Below, one piece after another: positions 13,590 to 22,710 of a stretch of DNA of 64,000 bases. The translations under genes and the position numbers were made by a program. The DNA lies in contig DATNCQ010000057.1 in NCBI GenBank assembly GCA_035571515.1, positions 41,705-105,704 of the forward strand, in the 5' to 3' direction. This DNA comes from Gp6-AA40 sp035571515 (GTDB lineage Bacteria > Acidobacteriota > Vicinamibacteria > Vicinamibacterales > UBA2999). Position 1 is the stretch's first letter; each line of letters begins with the position of its first letter. Under the pieces are notes generated by a model, which did no database searches, was not told where the DNA came from, and saw nothing but the letters and a program-made list of their open reading frames with translations.

Positions 13590-15743
13590 ATGACCGACAA
13601 CGTGACCGAAATCCGCCGAATTCTCGACACCGTCAAGGCCGAGGGCCGCACCTCGCTCACCGCGCCCGAGGGGAAGACCATCTGTGACGCCTACGGCATC
13701 ACCGTTCCCAAGGAAGGCCTGGCGACCTCCGCCTCGGAGGCAGCGACCATCGCCGCCGGCATGGGCTTTCCTGTGGTGCTCAAGATCGTGTCACCGGACA
13801 TCCTGCACAAGACCGAGGCAGGGGGCGTGCTCGTCGGCGTGAACAGCGCCGGCGACGCCGAAAAGGGCTTCAACACCATCATGGCCAGCGCCAGGAAATA
13901 CAACGCCACGGCCAAGTTGCTGGGTGTCCAGGTCCAGCAGATGCTCACCGGCGGTCAGGAAGTCATCATCGGAGCGGTGACCGATCCGGTGTTCGGCAAG
14001 CTGGTCGCCTTCGGCCTGGGCGGCGTGCTCGTGGAGGTGCTCAAGGACATCACGTTCCGTCTTGCGCCCGCGACCCGGGACGACGCCCTGTCGATGCTCG
14101 ACGGCATCGCCGCCGCGGAGATCCTCAAGGGCGTGCGCGGGTCGGAGCCGGTCGATCGCGACGCGCTCGCCCGGATGATCCAGAACGTGTCGCAGCTCAT
14201 CGCCGATTTTCCGGAAATCGCGGAGATGGACCTGAACCCCGTCTTCGCGAGCCGCCACGGCGCGGTCGCGGCCGACGTGCGGATCGTCGTCAATTTCTCG
14301 CCGGCCCCGGCGCGGTTCCGTCCGAAGCACGAGGACATCGTGCGCGACATGAACCGCATCATGAAGCCGAAGGCGGTCGCCGTCATCGGCGCTTCGTCGG
14401 AGGCGGGAAAGATCGGCAACTCGGTGATGAAGAATTTGATCAACGGCGGGTACAAGGGGCAGATCTACCCGATCAACCCGTCCGCCGGCGAGATCATGGG
14501 GCTCAAAGCCTACAAGAGCGTCAAGGATGTTCCCGGCGACATCGATGTCGCCGTTTTCGCGATCCCGGCGAAGTTCGTGGCGTCGGCGATCGCCGAGTGC
14601 GGCGAGAAGAAGATTCCCGGCGCCGTCCTCATTCCGTCCGGATTTGCCGAGACCGGCAACCTCGCGGGGCAGCAGGAGATCATCGACGTGGGGCGCAAGT
14701 ACGGCGTCCGCCTGATGGGGCCGAACATCTACGGCTTCTACTACACGTGGAGCAACCTGTGCGCGACGTTCTGCACGGCGTACGACGTGAAGGGCAACGC
14801 GGCGTTGTCGTCGCAGTCGGGCGGCATCGGGATGGCGATCATCGGCTTCTCCCGCTCCGCGAAGATGGGCGTCTCGGCGATCGTGGGCCTGGGCAACAAA
14901 GCGGACATCGACGAGGACGACCTGCTGACCTTCTTCGAGCAGGACGACAACACCTCGATCATCGTGCAGCACTGTGAGGATCTGAAGGACGGCCGCGCCT
15001 TTGCCGAGGTCGCCAGCCGCGTCTCGAAGAAGAAGCCGGTCGTCGTCCTCAAGGCCGGACGCACGTCGCTGGGCTCCAAGGCCGCCAGCTCGCATACCGG
15101 CGCGCTCGCCGGCAACGACAAGATCTACGACGATGTGCTCCGGCAGTCGGGTGTCATTCGCGCGCGATCGCTGCGCGAGATGCTCGAGTTCGCCCGCGCG
15201 CTTCCGATCCTGCCGACGCCGGCGGGCGACAACATCGTGATCATCACGGGCGCCGGCGGGTCCGGCGTGCTGCTGTCCGACGCGGTCGTGGACAACGGTC
15301 TGTCGCTCATGGCCTTTCCCCCGGACCTCGATGCCGCGTTCAAGAAGTTCATCCCGCCATTCGGCGCGTCGGGGAATCCGGTCGACATCACCGGCGGCGA
15401 GCCGCCGAAGACCTATCAGAACACCGTCCGGCTCGGTCTCGAAGATCCGCGGATCCATTCGCTCATCCTCGGCTACTGGCACACCATCGTCACGCCGCCG
15501 ATGGTCTTCGCGAAGCTGCTGGCAGAAATCGTCGAGGAATTGCGGGCGAAGGGGATCAACAAACCGGTCGTCGTCTCGCTGGCGGGCGATGTCGAGGTCG
15601 AAGAGGCATCTGAATATCTCTTCGCCCGGGGGATTCCGGCCTACCCCTACTCGACCGAGATCCCGGTCGATGTGCTCGGCGCCAAGTACAAGTGGGCGCG
15701 CGGTGCCGGACTGATCCACAGGCGCGAAGCGTCTCCCGTCTGA
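13590..15743 (+). CDS. ADP-forming acyl-CoA synthetase (acetate-CoA ligase family)
   Basis: This 717-residue protein belongs to the nucleotide-diphosphate-forming acyl-CoA synthetases, which interconvert acid, CoA and ATP with acyl-CoA, ADP and phosphate through a phosphohistidine. The order is beta then alpha: an ATP-grasp domain at about 15-235 (GFPVVLKIVSPDILHKTEAGGV and AEMDLNPVFA), then a CoA-binding Rossmann domain from KPKAVAVIGASSEAGKIGN, then the succinyl-CoA ligase-like part with SQSGGIGMAI and SSHTGALAGND. The start ATG 13590 follows GAGG; a GTG six codons upstream is possible. It lies directly behind oxc, where many bacteria have the CoA-transferase frc, so oxalate or formate is a likely substrate. 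The exact acid cannot be read from sequence. Confidence 0.88.
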   Translation: MTDNVTEIRRILDTVKAEGRTSLTAPEGKTICDAYGITVPKEGLATSASEAATIAAGMGFPVVLKIVSPDILHKTEAGGVLVGVNSAGDAEKGFNTIMASARKYNATAKLLGVQVQQMLTGGQEVIIGAVTDPVFGKLVAFGLGGVLVEVLKDITFRLAPATRDDALSMLDGIAAAEILKGVRGSEPVDRDALARMIQNVSQLIADFPEIAEMDLNPVFASRHGAVAADVRIVVNFSPAPARFRPKHEDIVRDMNRIMKPKAVAVIGASSEAGKIGNSVMKNLINGGYKGQIYPINPSAGEIMGLKAYKSVKDVPGDIDVAVFAIPAKFVASAIAECGEKKIPGAVLIPSGFAETGNLAGQQEIIDVGRKYGVRLMGPNIYGFYYTWSNLCATFCTAYDVKGNAALSSQSGGIGMAIIGFSRSAKMGVSAIVGLGNKADIDEDDLLTFFEQDDNTSIIVQHCEDLKDGRAFAEVASRVSKKKPVVVLKAGRTSLGSKAASSHTGALAGNDKIYDDVLRQSGVIRARSLREMLEFARALPILPTPAGDNIVIITGAGGSGVLLSDAVVDNGLSLMAFPPDLDAAFKKFIPPFGASGNPVDITGGEPPKTYQNTVRLGLEDPRIHSLILGYWHTIVTPPMVFAKLLAEIVEELRAKGINKPVVVSLAGDVEVEEASEYLFARGIPAYPYSTEIPVDVLGAKYKWARGAGLIHRREASPV

Positions 15744-15751
15744 CGCCCGCA

Positions 15752-16654
15752 TTGCTGAAGCTCGCGCGAGAGCGCCGCTTTCGCGACCTGCTGCCGCCCC
15801 CCGACGATCGACGCTTCGAAGCGAGTGGTGTGGTGGTGGCCGGGCGCTCGCTGTGGGTCGTGTTCGACAACACGCGTTGCGTCGCCAGGCTGCCGATTGC
15901 ACTCGACGGTCCTGGCACATGGGTCGACCTGCCTGATACGGCTGAAGGCTTCGAGGACATCGCCTACTCGCCGCGATCGCGCCGTTTCCTGCTGCTCGTC
16001 GAATCCGTGCGCCGCGGCGACGTCTACGTGTCGGCGATAGACGAGTACGACAGCCGATGGCGATTCCTGCAGCGACGTACGATTGAGGGCGCGCTTCTTC
16101 GCCAGAACAAGGGCTACGAGGGCATCGCCTGCGCCACGTTCCGCGGCCGCGAGCTCGTCTGGGCACTGCGCGAGCGCAGCAAAGACCCAATCCCGCACGT
16201 CGATCTGCTGACGCCGGCGCACGACACGTGGCGCGTGGAACGCAGCATCGACCTGCCTGTGAGTGCGCAGTTCAGCGACTACTCCGCCCTCGCGGTCAGA
16301 GGACGCCGGATGGCCGTGCTGTCGCAGGAGGACGGGAAGCTCTGGGTGGGACGCCTGACGGCGGACGGATCAGCAACGGACGAGGGCGTCGTCTTCGACT
16401 TTCCACGAACGCGTACGAAGCACAAGCGCCGCTATTACGCCCTCGAAGGCCTCGCCTGGATCGACGACGACCGCCTCGTCCTCGTGTCGGATCGCGCGAA
16501 CCGGCGTAAATATCCGAAGCGCGCACGTCGCCGTGACGAGTCGATCCACGTGTTCCGGCTCCCCGGCCGCACCGGCGCCCAATCCGTCGGGGGGCCGAAG
16601 CATGGCTCGGTAGCCTCATCAGGAGCCGGGCACGGGTCGGGACGATCGCGTTGA
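15752..16654 (+). CDS. predicted beta-propeller protein, function unknown
   Basis: About 300 residues, soluble, without a signal peptide. Repeated short strands such as GVVVAGRSLWVVFDN, GFEDIAYSPRSRRFLLLVES, GYEGIACATFRGRELVWALRE and EGLAWIDDDRLVLVSDRAN suggest a six-bladed propeller like esterase-like phytase or SdiA-regulated proteins, families that read sugar phosphates or lactones. The start is uncertain: TTG 15752 is nine bases after the synthetase stop, while GTG 15692 would overlap that gene by 52 bp. No strong ribosome site favours either. It probably rides on the oxalate operon transcript. The 3' end overlaps the convergent small gene by 36 bp. Confidence 0.65.
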   Translation: MLKLARERRFRDLLPPPDDRRFEASGVVVAGRSLWVVFDNTRCVARLPIALDGPGTWVDLPDTAEGFEDIAYSPRSRRFLLLVESVRRGDVYVSAIDEYDSRWRFLQRRTIEGALLRQNKGYEGIACATFRGRELVWALRERSKDPIPHVDLLTPAHDTWRVERSIDLPVSAQFSDYSALAVRGRRMAVLSQEDGKLWVGRLTADGSATDEGVVFDFPRTRTKHKRRYYALEGLAWIDDDRLVLVSDRANRRKYPKRARRRDESIHVFRLPGRTGAQSVGGPKHGSVASSGAGHGSGRSR

Positions 16655-16843
16655 GGCGAGAGTCTCCGACCGAACCTCGCTGACGACAGCAGGCGCCTCG
16701 GGTTCGGCTGGAACGGCGTAACCGTCGGCCAGGAGGTAGTTCCCGAGCGTCGTGCCGACGTCGTAGGTCAGGCCGGCGACGAACCGGCCCAATTGAATGC
16801 CGTCGATGCTCCCCGAGAGTCGTCGCGTAATTCGTACACGCAT
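16619..16843 (-). CDS. small conserved-type hypothetical protein
   Basis: A 74-residue frame beginning MRVRITRRLSGSIDGIQLGR and continuing FVAGLTYDVGTTLGNYLLADGYAV, with a low-complexity Pro/Ala/Ser tail. The compact N-terminal part with regular Gly and hydrophobic spacing reads like a real small folded domain, and short proteins of this shape are frequent in Acidobacteria. The start is chosen at that domain; the frame is open for 39 further codons of poor composition. Function unknown. Confidence 0.6.
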   Translation of the reverse strand: MRVRITRRLSGSIDGIQLGRFVAGLTYDVGTTLGNYLLADGYAVPAEPEAPAVVSEVRSETLASTRSSRPVPGS

Positions 16844-17084
16844 TGCAGGACGCCAGAATTTCCGGGGGTCGACAGCGTGCGATCCAAGACTTGTTCCGTC
16901 GGCGGCATGCGCAGATCCGGCCCTTACCCGTGAATGCGCGCGAGACGGCGACGCGATCACCGGCTATGGCATTGGCTACCCCGGTCAGTTGTTGGCCGCG
17001 GCCTGAGCGCCGCGCTCGAGAGCTCCCCTCGCCTTTTGCTCGCAGTTTCGCCCCCCGCCGAGCCTCACTGTAAGATGGCCACTC

Positions 17085-17366
17085 ATGGCCAAACACCCGG
17101 ACGACATCCTCACGTGGGCGCGGCGCGGCGCCGAAGCTCGTTGGAACGAACTGCAAGCCGAGGTCGCATCACTCGTCAGAGCGTTCCCTCACCTGAAGAC
17201 ACTTTCACGCTCGGCTCAGCGCGCCATCGGCACCGCCGCACGCGATGTCGCCGACACGATGGCTCCCAGACGCAAGCGGTCGAAGATGACGGCGGCGCAG
17301 AAACGAGCCGTCAGCGTGAGGATGAAGAAGTATTGGGCGGAGCGGAGGACGTCCGCAAAGAAGTAG
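17085..17366 (+). CDS. small basic hypothetical protein
   Basis: 93 residues. The first half is helical (DDILTWARRGAEARWNELQAE, then RAFPHLK). The tail RKRSKMTAAQKRAVSVRMKKYWAERR is a strongly basic helix of a type seen at the end of many small acidobacterial proteins, where it probably binds nucleic acid. A TAAGAT sequence 14 bases before the ATG could be a -10 element with a very short leader. It lies 32 bp before the beta-helix protein gene on the same strand. Function unknown. Confidence 0.72.
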   Translation: MAKHPDDILTWARRGAEARWNELQAEVASLVRAFPHLKTLSRSAQRAIGTAARDVADTMAPRRKRSKMTAAQKRAVSVRMKKYWAERRTSAKK

Positions 17367-17398
17367 GTCGCATTCAACGCCATCGAAGGCAGGTTCAC

Positions 17399-19102
17399 AT
17401 GCAGCACGCTGTTCACCGTTCGGAACCCGCGTCGCCGGCATGGCGCGCGGCGCTCGTCGTGTTCGTCCTGGCGCTCATGCCGGGCTCGAGTGACGCCGCG
17501 TCCACCTGGTACGTGAAGGCGGACGCCGCAGCAGGCGGTGACGGGAGCCGCAATCGACCGTTCGCGACGCTCGAACAGGTGGAGGCCGCGTCGCGGCCGG
17601 GCGACACCATCCGCGTCGTGCCGTCGATGCGGCCGCTCGACGGCGGCATCCAGCTGAAGGACAGCCAGCGATTGATCGGGCTCGGCGATCCCGTGACGAA
17701 GGCGGCGTCGAGCCCCGCGCAGCCGACGATCACCAACACGAGCAGCACGCGCTACGACGGCGATGCGATCCGGCTGGCCAGCAACACGCTCGTCCAGAAC
17801 ATTCACGTCGACGGCGCGGCGCGCTCGGGCATTCTGGGCGTCAACGCGCGGCGCGCGCAGATTCGCGGCAACCTGATCACGCACAACATGATCCAGGGGA
17901 ACGACCTGCCGCGGCTCGAACGGCTGTGGCCTCAGGGCTTCGTGCTCTATCAGTCACAGGGGAACCACTTCGGCGGCATCACGCTGCTGGCATGTGGACC
18001 GGCGGCGTCGAGCTATTGCTCGAGCCAGGCGCCCACGGTGCCGCCGGCGACAGACGTAGGCCAGACCGTCATCGCGAACAACGTGATTCGGGACAGCAAT
18101 CTCGAAGGCATCATGGTGCTGACCGACACCGGTGTTGCCGCGGGCTATACGATCACCGACACCGTTGTCCGGGACCTGTCGCAGACCCTGCCGAGGCCGG
18201 AATCGTTGACGCCCCAGGTCGGTATCGTCCGATCGCGCGCCTTTACGCTGATCGCTCTCAATGGCTCGCGGGTGACGCTCAGCATGGACCGCTTCCTGGC
18301 CGAGAACGTGTCGCCGGCGGGCAACTTCGCGGCCGACGGTTTCGTGTTCCTGACCGGGGGCAACGCCCCCGTCGTCAACGCACGCCTGTCGCGGTTGACG
18401 ATGCTGAATCCACGGATGACCGGCGAGGTCAACAACGGCGACTCGATCGAGATTCAGCATCGAGGCACGTCGAACGGCGTCCTCAACATCGAGATGACGC
18501 GGCTCGACCTGCGCGATCCGGCGAGCGCCAACATCAAGATCCTCGAGGCGGGCAATCCGTCCAACGGCACCTACAACCTGTCCGTGTCCGATTCCGTGTT
18601 CTCCAACGCGAATCCGGCCGGCGGTCTCGACGGCCAGATCCGCTTCAGCGGCGCGAGCAGCGGCCTGAAGGCGTTCAATCTCGCGGTGAGAAATACCAGG
18701 TTCTCGGGCTTCGGCGGTGCGGTGGGCATCCTGAACACGAGCAACGTGGAACGGCTGAGCGTGCTCGTCGAAGAGTCATCCCTTTCTGATTTCACGCGGC
18801 CGGCGGGCGCGACGCCCATCGCGGCGGTGACGGTGACGCACCCCGCGGACAAGACGATCGGAACGGCGATCGTGGATCTCGGAGGCGGATCGCTCGGCAG
18901 CCGAGGCCGGAATCGGTTCGTCCACAACGCCGGGCCCGCGGTGAGCATCAGCAACGCCAACGGCGCGACGTCGGCGATCAGAGTAGACGCCACCGGTGAC
19001 TACTGGGGCGGCGGCGCGCCTGCCACGCCGGCCGACGTGTCGGTCAGCGGCAATGTCCTCTTCAATGCACCAACCCATCTCAGCTCGGATCCGGGAACGT
19101 AA
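17399..19102 (+). CDS. secreted right-handed parallel beta-helix protein
   Basis: 567 residues. A signal peptide (VFVLALMPGSSDA, cleavage near AAS) leads to WYVKADAAAGGDGSRNRPFATLEQ, the typical opening of DUF1565/pectate-lyase-like beta-helix proteins with the G-x-D-G-S..P-F-x-T-L motif. Turns of the helix follow (VIANNVIRDSNLEGIMVL, FTLIALNGSRVTLSMD, YNLSVSDSVFSN), each about 22-25 residues. This fold is used for polysaccharide binding or cleavage, but no catalytic residues can be assigned. Start ATG 17399 is chosen because it begins the signal peptide; the frame is open far upstream. Probably surface-exposed or periplasmic. Confidence 0.8.
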   Translation: MQHAVHRSEPASPAWRAALVVFVLALMPGSSDAASTWYVKADAAAGGDGSRNRPFATLEQVEAASRPGDTIRVVPSMRPLDGGIQLKDSQRLIGLGDPVTKAASSPAQPTITNTSSTRYDGDAIRLASNTLVQNIHVDGAARSGILGVNARRAQIRGNLITHNMIQGNDLPRLERLWPQGFVLYQSQGNHFGGITLLACGPAASSYCSSQAPTVPPATDVGQTVIANNVIRDSNLEGIMVLTDTGVAAGYTITDTVVRDLSQTLPRPESLTPQVGIVRSRAFTLIALNGSRVTLSMDRFLAENVSPAGNFAADGFVFLTGGNAPVVNARLSRLTMLNPRMTGEVNNGDSIEIQHRGTSNGVLNIEMTRLDLRDPASANIKILEAGNPSNGTYNLSVSDSVFSNANPAGGLDGQIRFSGASSGLKAFNLAVRNTRFSGFGGAVGILNTSNVERLSVLVEESSLSDFTRPAGATPIAAVTVTHPADKTIGTAIVDLGGGSLGSRGRNRFVHNAGPAVSISNANGATSAIRVDATGDYWGGGAPATPADVSVSGNVLFNAPTHLSSDPGT

Positions 19103-19152
19103 GCCCGTTCCTGCGTGAGGCGGCGCCGCCCACACCGGCGCCGTCATCGCGA

Positions 19153-19182
19153 TTGACACACCCCCGGCTTTCACCCTAGTGT
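19153..19182 (+). promoter_or_regulatory. candidate promoter of the TonB receptor operon
   Basis: TTGACA (19153-19158), an 18-bp spacer and TAGTGT (19177-19182), 74 bases before the ATG at 19257. The same TTGACA-N18-TAGnnT layout lies before the receptor gene at 28189. Confidence 0.45.
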
Positions 19183-19256
19183 GGCTCACCAATTCGCGTC
19201 CACGTACCGTTTCGGCTTTCCTCACGCGGGTTCTCGTACCGAACTGTGGAGGACTT

Positions 19257-22200
19257 ATGCGCGTCTGGTCCCGGATCCTGCTGGTGCTCGGGTCGATCCT
19301 CGTTCTCCCCTCGGTCGCGGCCGCGCAGGGGTCGGTCGCGGGCATCGTCAAGGACGCGTCGGGCGCCGTGCTGCCGGGCGTGACCGTTGAAGCGTCGAGC
19401 CCCGCTCTCATCGAGAAGACACGCGCGGTCGTCACGGACGGCACCGGCCAATACAAGATCGTCGACCTGCGTCCCGGCACTTACACGGTGACGTTCACGC
19501 TGCCCGGCTTCAGCACCGTCAAGCGCGAGGGGATCGAGCTGAGCGGATCGTTCACCGCGACCGTGAACGCGGACCTGCGCGTCGGCGCGGTCGCGGAGAC
19601 GATCACCGTGAGCGGCGAAACGCCGATCGTCGACATCCAGAGCACCACGCGGCAGCAGGTGCTGGACCACGCGGTCATCGACGCCGTTCCAACGGGGCGG
19701 CTCGTGCAGAACCTCGGTGTGCTGCTGCCCGGCGTCAGCGTCTCGGGCGGCCTCACGCTCAACGGCGTGGGGACGCAGGATGTCGGCGGGAGCAGCGGCA
19801 ATGCCGTCTCGCAGCTGGCGTCGCATGGCGGCCGCGGCCTCGACCAGCGCACCACCATCAACGGCCTCTCGATGATGCTGTCGGCCGGCGTGAACAACAC
19901 GCCGTACGTGCCGAACATGGGGAGCACGCAGGAAGTCACCATCGACAGCTCCGGCGTCTCCGCCGAGGCGGCGGAGGGCGGCGTGCGCGTGAACGTGATT
20001 CCCAAGGAGGGCGGCAACACCTTCAGGGGTCTCGTCTTCGCGTCGTTCGCCAACGAGTCGATGCAGAGCAGCAACTTCACCGCTGACCTGAAGGCGCGCG
20101 GCTTCACGACGCCGAACGCGCTCCGCAAGGTGGTGGACCTGAACCCCGCCTTCGGCGGGCCGATCGCGAAGGACAGGCTGTGGTTCTACGCCTCGCATCG
20201 GATGCAGATTGCGCAGAACTGGGTCGGCGGCATGTTCTTCGACACGACCTACAACGACCCCAACGTCTGGACGCTGAACCAGGACCAGGCGCACCGGATC
20301 TCCAACGACGGGATGTGGAACGAGGGCAACGTCCGCCTCACGTGGCAGGCCTCGCAGAAGCACAAGATCGGCTTCTCGTTCGCGAAGGAGCACATGTGCA
20401 CGTGCCCCTCCGCCATCCGCGCGACGACGTCGCCGGGCTTCGACAACCATTGGGGCTGGCCGCACCACATGATGACGACGGAATGGACGTCGCCGCTCAC
20501 CTCGCGGCTGCTGCTCGAAGCGGGCGTGTTCCACCAATACCATCGCTGGGGCTGGTTCCCCTACGCGGAGACGAACCCGAATGTCATCGGCGTGCTCGAG
20601 CAGTCGAGCCAGATCAACTACAAGCTGCGCCCGGCGGGCTTCGCCGACCGCTGGCAGCACGACCTCCGGTACCGGGCCGCGGCGTCGTACATCACCGGCG
20701 CGCACGCGTTCAAGGTCGGCTTCAACAACGGCAGCGGCGACATCGACGCGCTGCTGTTCCTGAGCGGCAACCAGAACCTCTACTACCGGTTCAACAACGG
20801 TGTGCCGAACCTGATCACGCTCTACGCGACGCCGTACCACGACGGGTGGAACCTGGACCACGATCTCGGCATCTACGCGCAGGACCGATGGACGATCTCC
20901 CGACTGACGGTCACCGGGGGCGTGCGGTTCGACTCGTTCAAGAGCAGCTTCCCGGAAGAGACGTACGGGCCCATCCAGTTCGCGCCCACGCGCAACTTCA
21001 CGCTGCCCACGACGCCGAACTCGAACTGGAAGGACATCACGCCGAGGATGGGCGTGGCGTACGACCCGTTCGGCAACGGCAGGACGGCGCTCAAGGTGAG
21101 CGTGAACAAATATCTGATCGGCTCGGATGGACCTGCGTTCACCTACGGGACGCAGGCGCCGTATAACAGGGTCGTCCACAGCACGACGCGGACGTGGGGG
21201 GATGCGAATCGCAATTTCGTGCCTGACTGCGATCTCACGAGCGCGGTCGCCAACGGCGAATGCGGTGCCCTCAACGATCCGAACTTCGGCAAGGCGAGCC
21301 CGAGCACGACCTACGATCCGAAGGCGGTGACCGGGTGGGGAAACCGCCCCTTCGACTGGGAGCTCGCCACCAGCGTGCAGCAGCAGCTGCTGCCGCGCAT
21401 GTCGGTGGAGGTCGGCTACTTCCGCCGCTGGTACGGCAACTTCGGCGTCACCGACAACCTGGCGCTGACGCCGTCGGACTTCGACACCTACTGCATCACC
21501 GCCCCTGCCGACCGCCGCCTGCCGGGCGGCGGCGCGAATCAGATCTGCGGGCTCGCCAACGTCAGCGCGGCCAGGTTCAGCGTGCCGGCGCAGAACTTCG
21601 TCACGCTCGCGTCGAACTACGGCAAGCAGATCGAGCACTGGAACGGGATCGACCTGAGCACGAACGCCCGGCTGCTGCGCGGCGTGACGCTGCAGGGCGG
21701 CGTCAGCACGGGGCGCACGAGCACCGACAATTGCGAGATCGTCTCGATGCTGCCGGAGCTGATCAGCACCGCCACAACGGCGCTGCCGCGCGACTACTGC
21801 CACATGGATTCGCCGCTGCTGACGCAGGTGAAGGGTCTCGGCTCCTACACGATTCCGCGGCTGGACCTGCAGGTCGGCGGCTCGTTCCAGAGCAATCCCG
21901 GGCCACTCGTGCAGGCGACGTTCAACGCGCCCACCGCGCTGGCCGCGCAGTCGCTCGGGCGGCCGCTGTCGGGAAACGCGCCGAACGCGCAGGTGAACCT
22001 GTTGCGGTCGAATGCGTTGGCGGCGACGCCGACCACGGCGTCGGCCGGCGGCCTGTACGGAGATCGCGTCAACCAGGTGGACCTGCGGATCGGTAAAATC
22101 TTCAGGTTCGGGCCGCGCCGCGCGGCCGTGAACCTCGACGTCTACAATGCGTTGAATTCGAGCGCGGTGCTGACGGAAAGTGCGGCCTACGGGACGTTCC

Positions 22201-22262
22201 GCGTGCCGCAGATCGTCATGGTCGGCCGCTTCCTGAAGGTCGGCGCGCAGTTGGACTTCTAA
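19257..22262 (+). CDS. TonB-dependent receptor, Oar-like
   Basis: This 1001-residue outer-membrane receptor would import a large or scarce substrate using TonB energy. It has a signal peptide (MRVWSRILLVLGSIL, cleavage after AAAQ), a carboxypeptidase-regulatory-like domain at about 24-105 (GSVAGIVKDASGAVLPGVTV, then LRPGTYTVTFTLPGF), a plug at about 110-250 and a barrel that ends in QLDF. Start ATG 19257 follows TGGAGGA. It is the first gene of a run with a DUF6152 protein and two paralogous secreted proteins at small gaps, so those may process or bind the same substrate. Several cysteine pairs in surface loops (CTCPSAIR, CDLTSAVANGEC) are notable. Substrate unknown. Confidence 0.92.
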   Translation: MRVWSRILLVLGSILVLPSVAAAQGSVAGIVKDASGAVLPGVTVEASSPALIEKTRAVVTDGTGQYKIVDLRPGTYTVTFTLPGFSTVKREGIELSGSFTATVNADLRVGAVAETITVSGETPIVDIQSTTRQQVLDHAVIDAVPTGRLVQNLGVLLPGVSVSGGLTLNGVGTQDVGGSSGNAVSQLASHGGRGLDQRTTINGLSMMLSAGVNNTPYVPNMGSTQEVTIDSSGVSAEAAEGGVRVNVIPKEGGNTFRGLVFASFANESMQSSNFTADLKARGFTTPNALRKVVDLNPAFGGPIAKDRLWFYASHRMQIAQNWVGGMFFDTTYNDPNVWTLNQDQAHRISNDGMWNEGNVRLTWQASQKHKIGFSFAKEHMCTCPSAIRATTSPGFDNHWGWPHHMMTTEWTSPLTSRLLLEAGVFHQYHRWGWFPYAETNPNVIGVLEQSSQINYKLRPAGFADRWQHDLRYRAAASYITGAHAFKVGFNNGSGDIDALLFLSGNQNLYYRFNNGVPNLITLYATPYHDGWNLDHDLGIYAQDRWTISRLTVTGGVRFDSFKSSFPEETYGPIQFAPTRNFTLPTTPNSNWKDITPRMGVAYDPFGNGRTALKVSVNKYLIGSDGPAFTYGTQAPYNRVVHSTTRTWGDANRNFVPDCDLTSAVANGECGALNDPNFGKASPSTTYDPKAVTGWGNRPFDWELATSVQQQLLPRMSVEVGYFRRWYGNFGVTDNLALTPSDFDTYCITAPADRRLPGGGANQICGLANVSAARFSVPAQNFVTLASNYGKQIEHWNGIDLSTNARLLRGVTLQGGVSTGRTSTDNCEIVSMLPELISTATTALPRDYCHMDSPLLTQVKGLGSYTIPRLDLQVGGSFQSNPGPLVQATFNAPTALAAQSLGRPLSGNAPNAQVNLLRSNALAATPTTASAGGLYGDRVNQVDLRIGKIFRFGPRRAAVNLDVYNALNSSAVLTESAAYGTFRVPQIVMVGRFLKVGAQLDF

Positions 22263-22278
22263 CGAAGGCAGGTATGAG

Positions 22279-22695
22279 ATGGTACGCAGGGCTGCAGGCG
22301 TTCTCGCCGCCATCGGTGTCATCGGTGTGCTGACGGTCGTGCCCGCCTCGGCGCATCACTCGTTTGCCGCGGCCTTCGACGCCAACGCACTGATCACCGT
22401 CCAGGGCGTCATCACCCAGGCGAAGCTGGCCAACCCGCACTCCTGGATTTATCTCGACGTCAAGGACGCCGGCGGCAACGTCGTGCAGTGGGGCTTCGAA
22501 GCGCAGACGCCGACCGCGCTCATTCGCAGCGGGGTGAAGCCCGACGTGTTCAAGGTGGGATCGAGGGTCACCATCCGGGGGTGCCACGCGCGCGACATGA
22601 CCAAGAACGAAGGCGCGGCCCGTGAAATCATCCTCGAGGACGGCCGCTCGTTCATCATCGGCCCCAAGGGCAACGAGCCGGATGCAAACAGATAG
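22279..22695 (+). CDS. DUF6152 family secreted protein
   Basis: 138 residues with a signal peptide ending at SAHHSFAA. The A-HHSFAAAFD start followed by a small beta-barrel (VQGVITQAKLANPHSWIYLDV, then GSRVTIRGCHARDMTKNEG) is the DUF6152 pattern. The mature protein begins with the His pair, which could bind a metal, as in other proteins that expose His after signal cleavage. It lies 16 bp after the receptor gene and 15 bp before the next, so it is likely part of the same operon. The role is not known for the family. Confidence 0.85.
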   Translation: MVRRAAGVLAAIGVIGVLTVVPASAHHSFAAAFDANALITVQGVITQAKLANPHSWIYLDVKDAGGNVVQWGFEAQTPTALIRSGVKPDVFKVGSRVTIRGCHARDMTKNEGAAREIILEDGRSFIIGPKGNEPDANR

Positions 22696-22710
22696 CGGAG
22701 GATGTTCGAC

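Noticed and set aside
19176..22322. A 1048-codon open frame on the minus strand opposite a TonB receptor gene
   Set aside because: High GC leaves antisense frames open. The translation is a monotone of Arg/Val/Asp without domains, while the plus frame is a full receptor with signal peptide and ribosome site. The same holds for long antisense frames at 12297-13541, 13791-16190, 27796-30165, 45393-46571 and 48032-50203.
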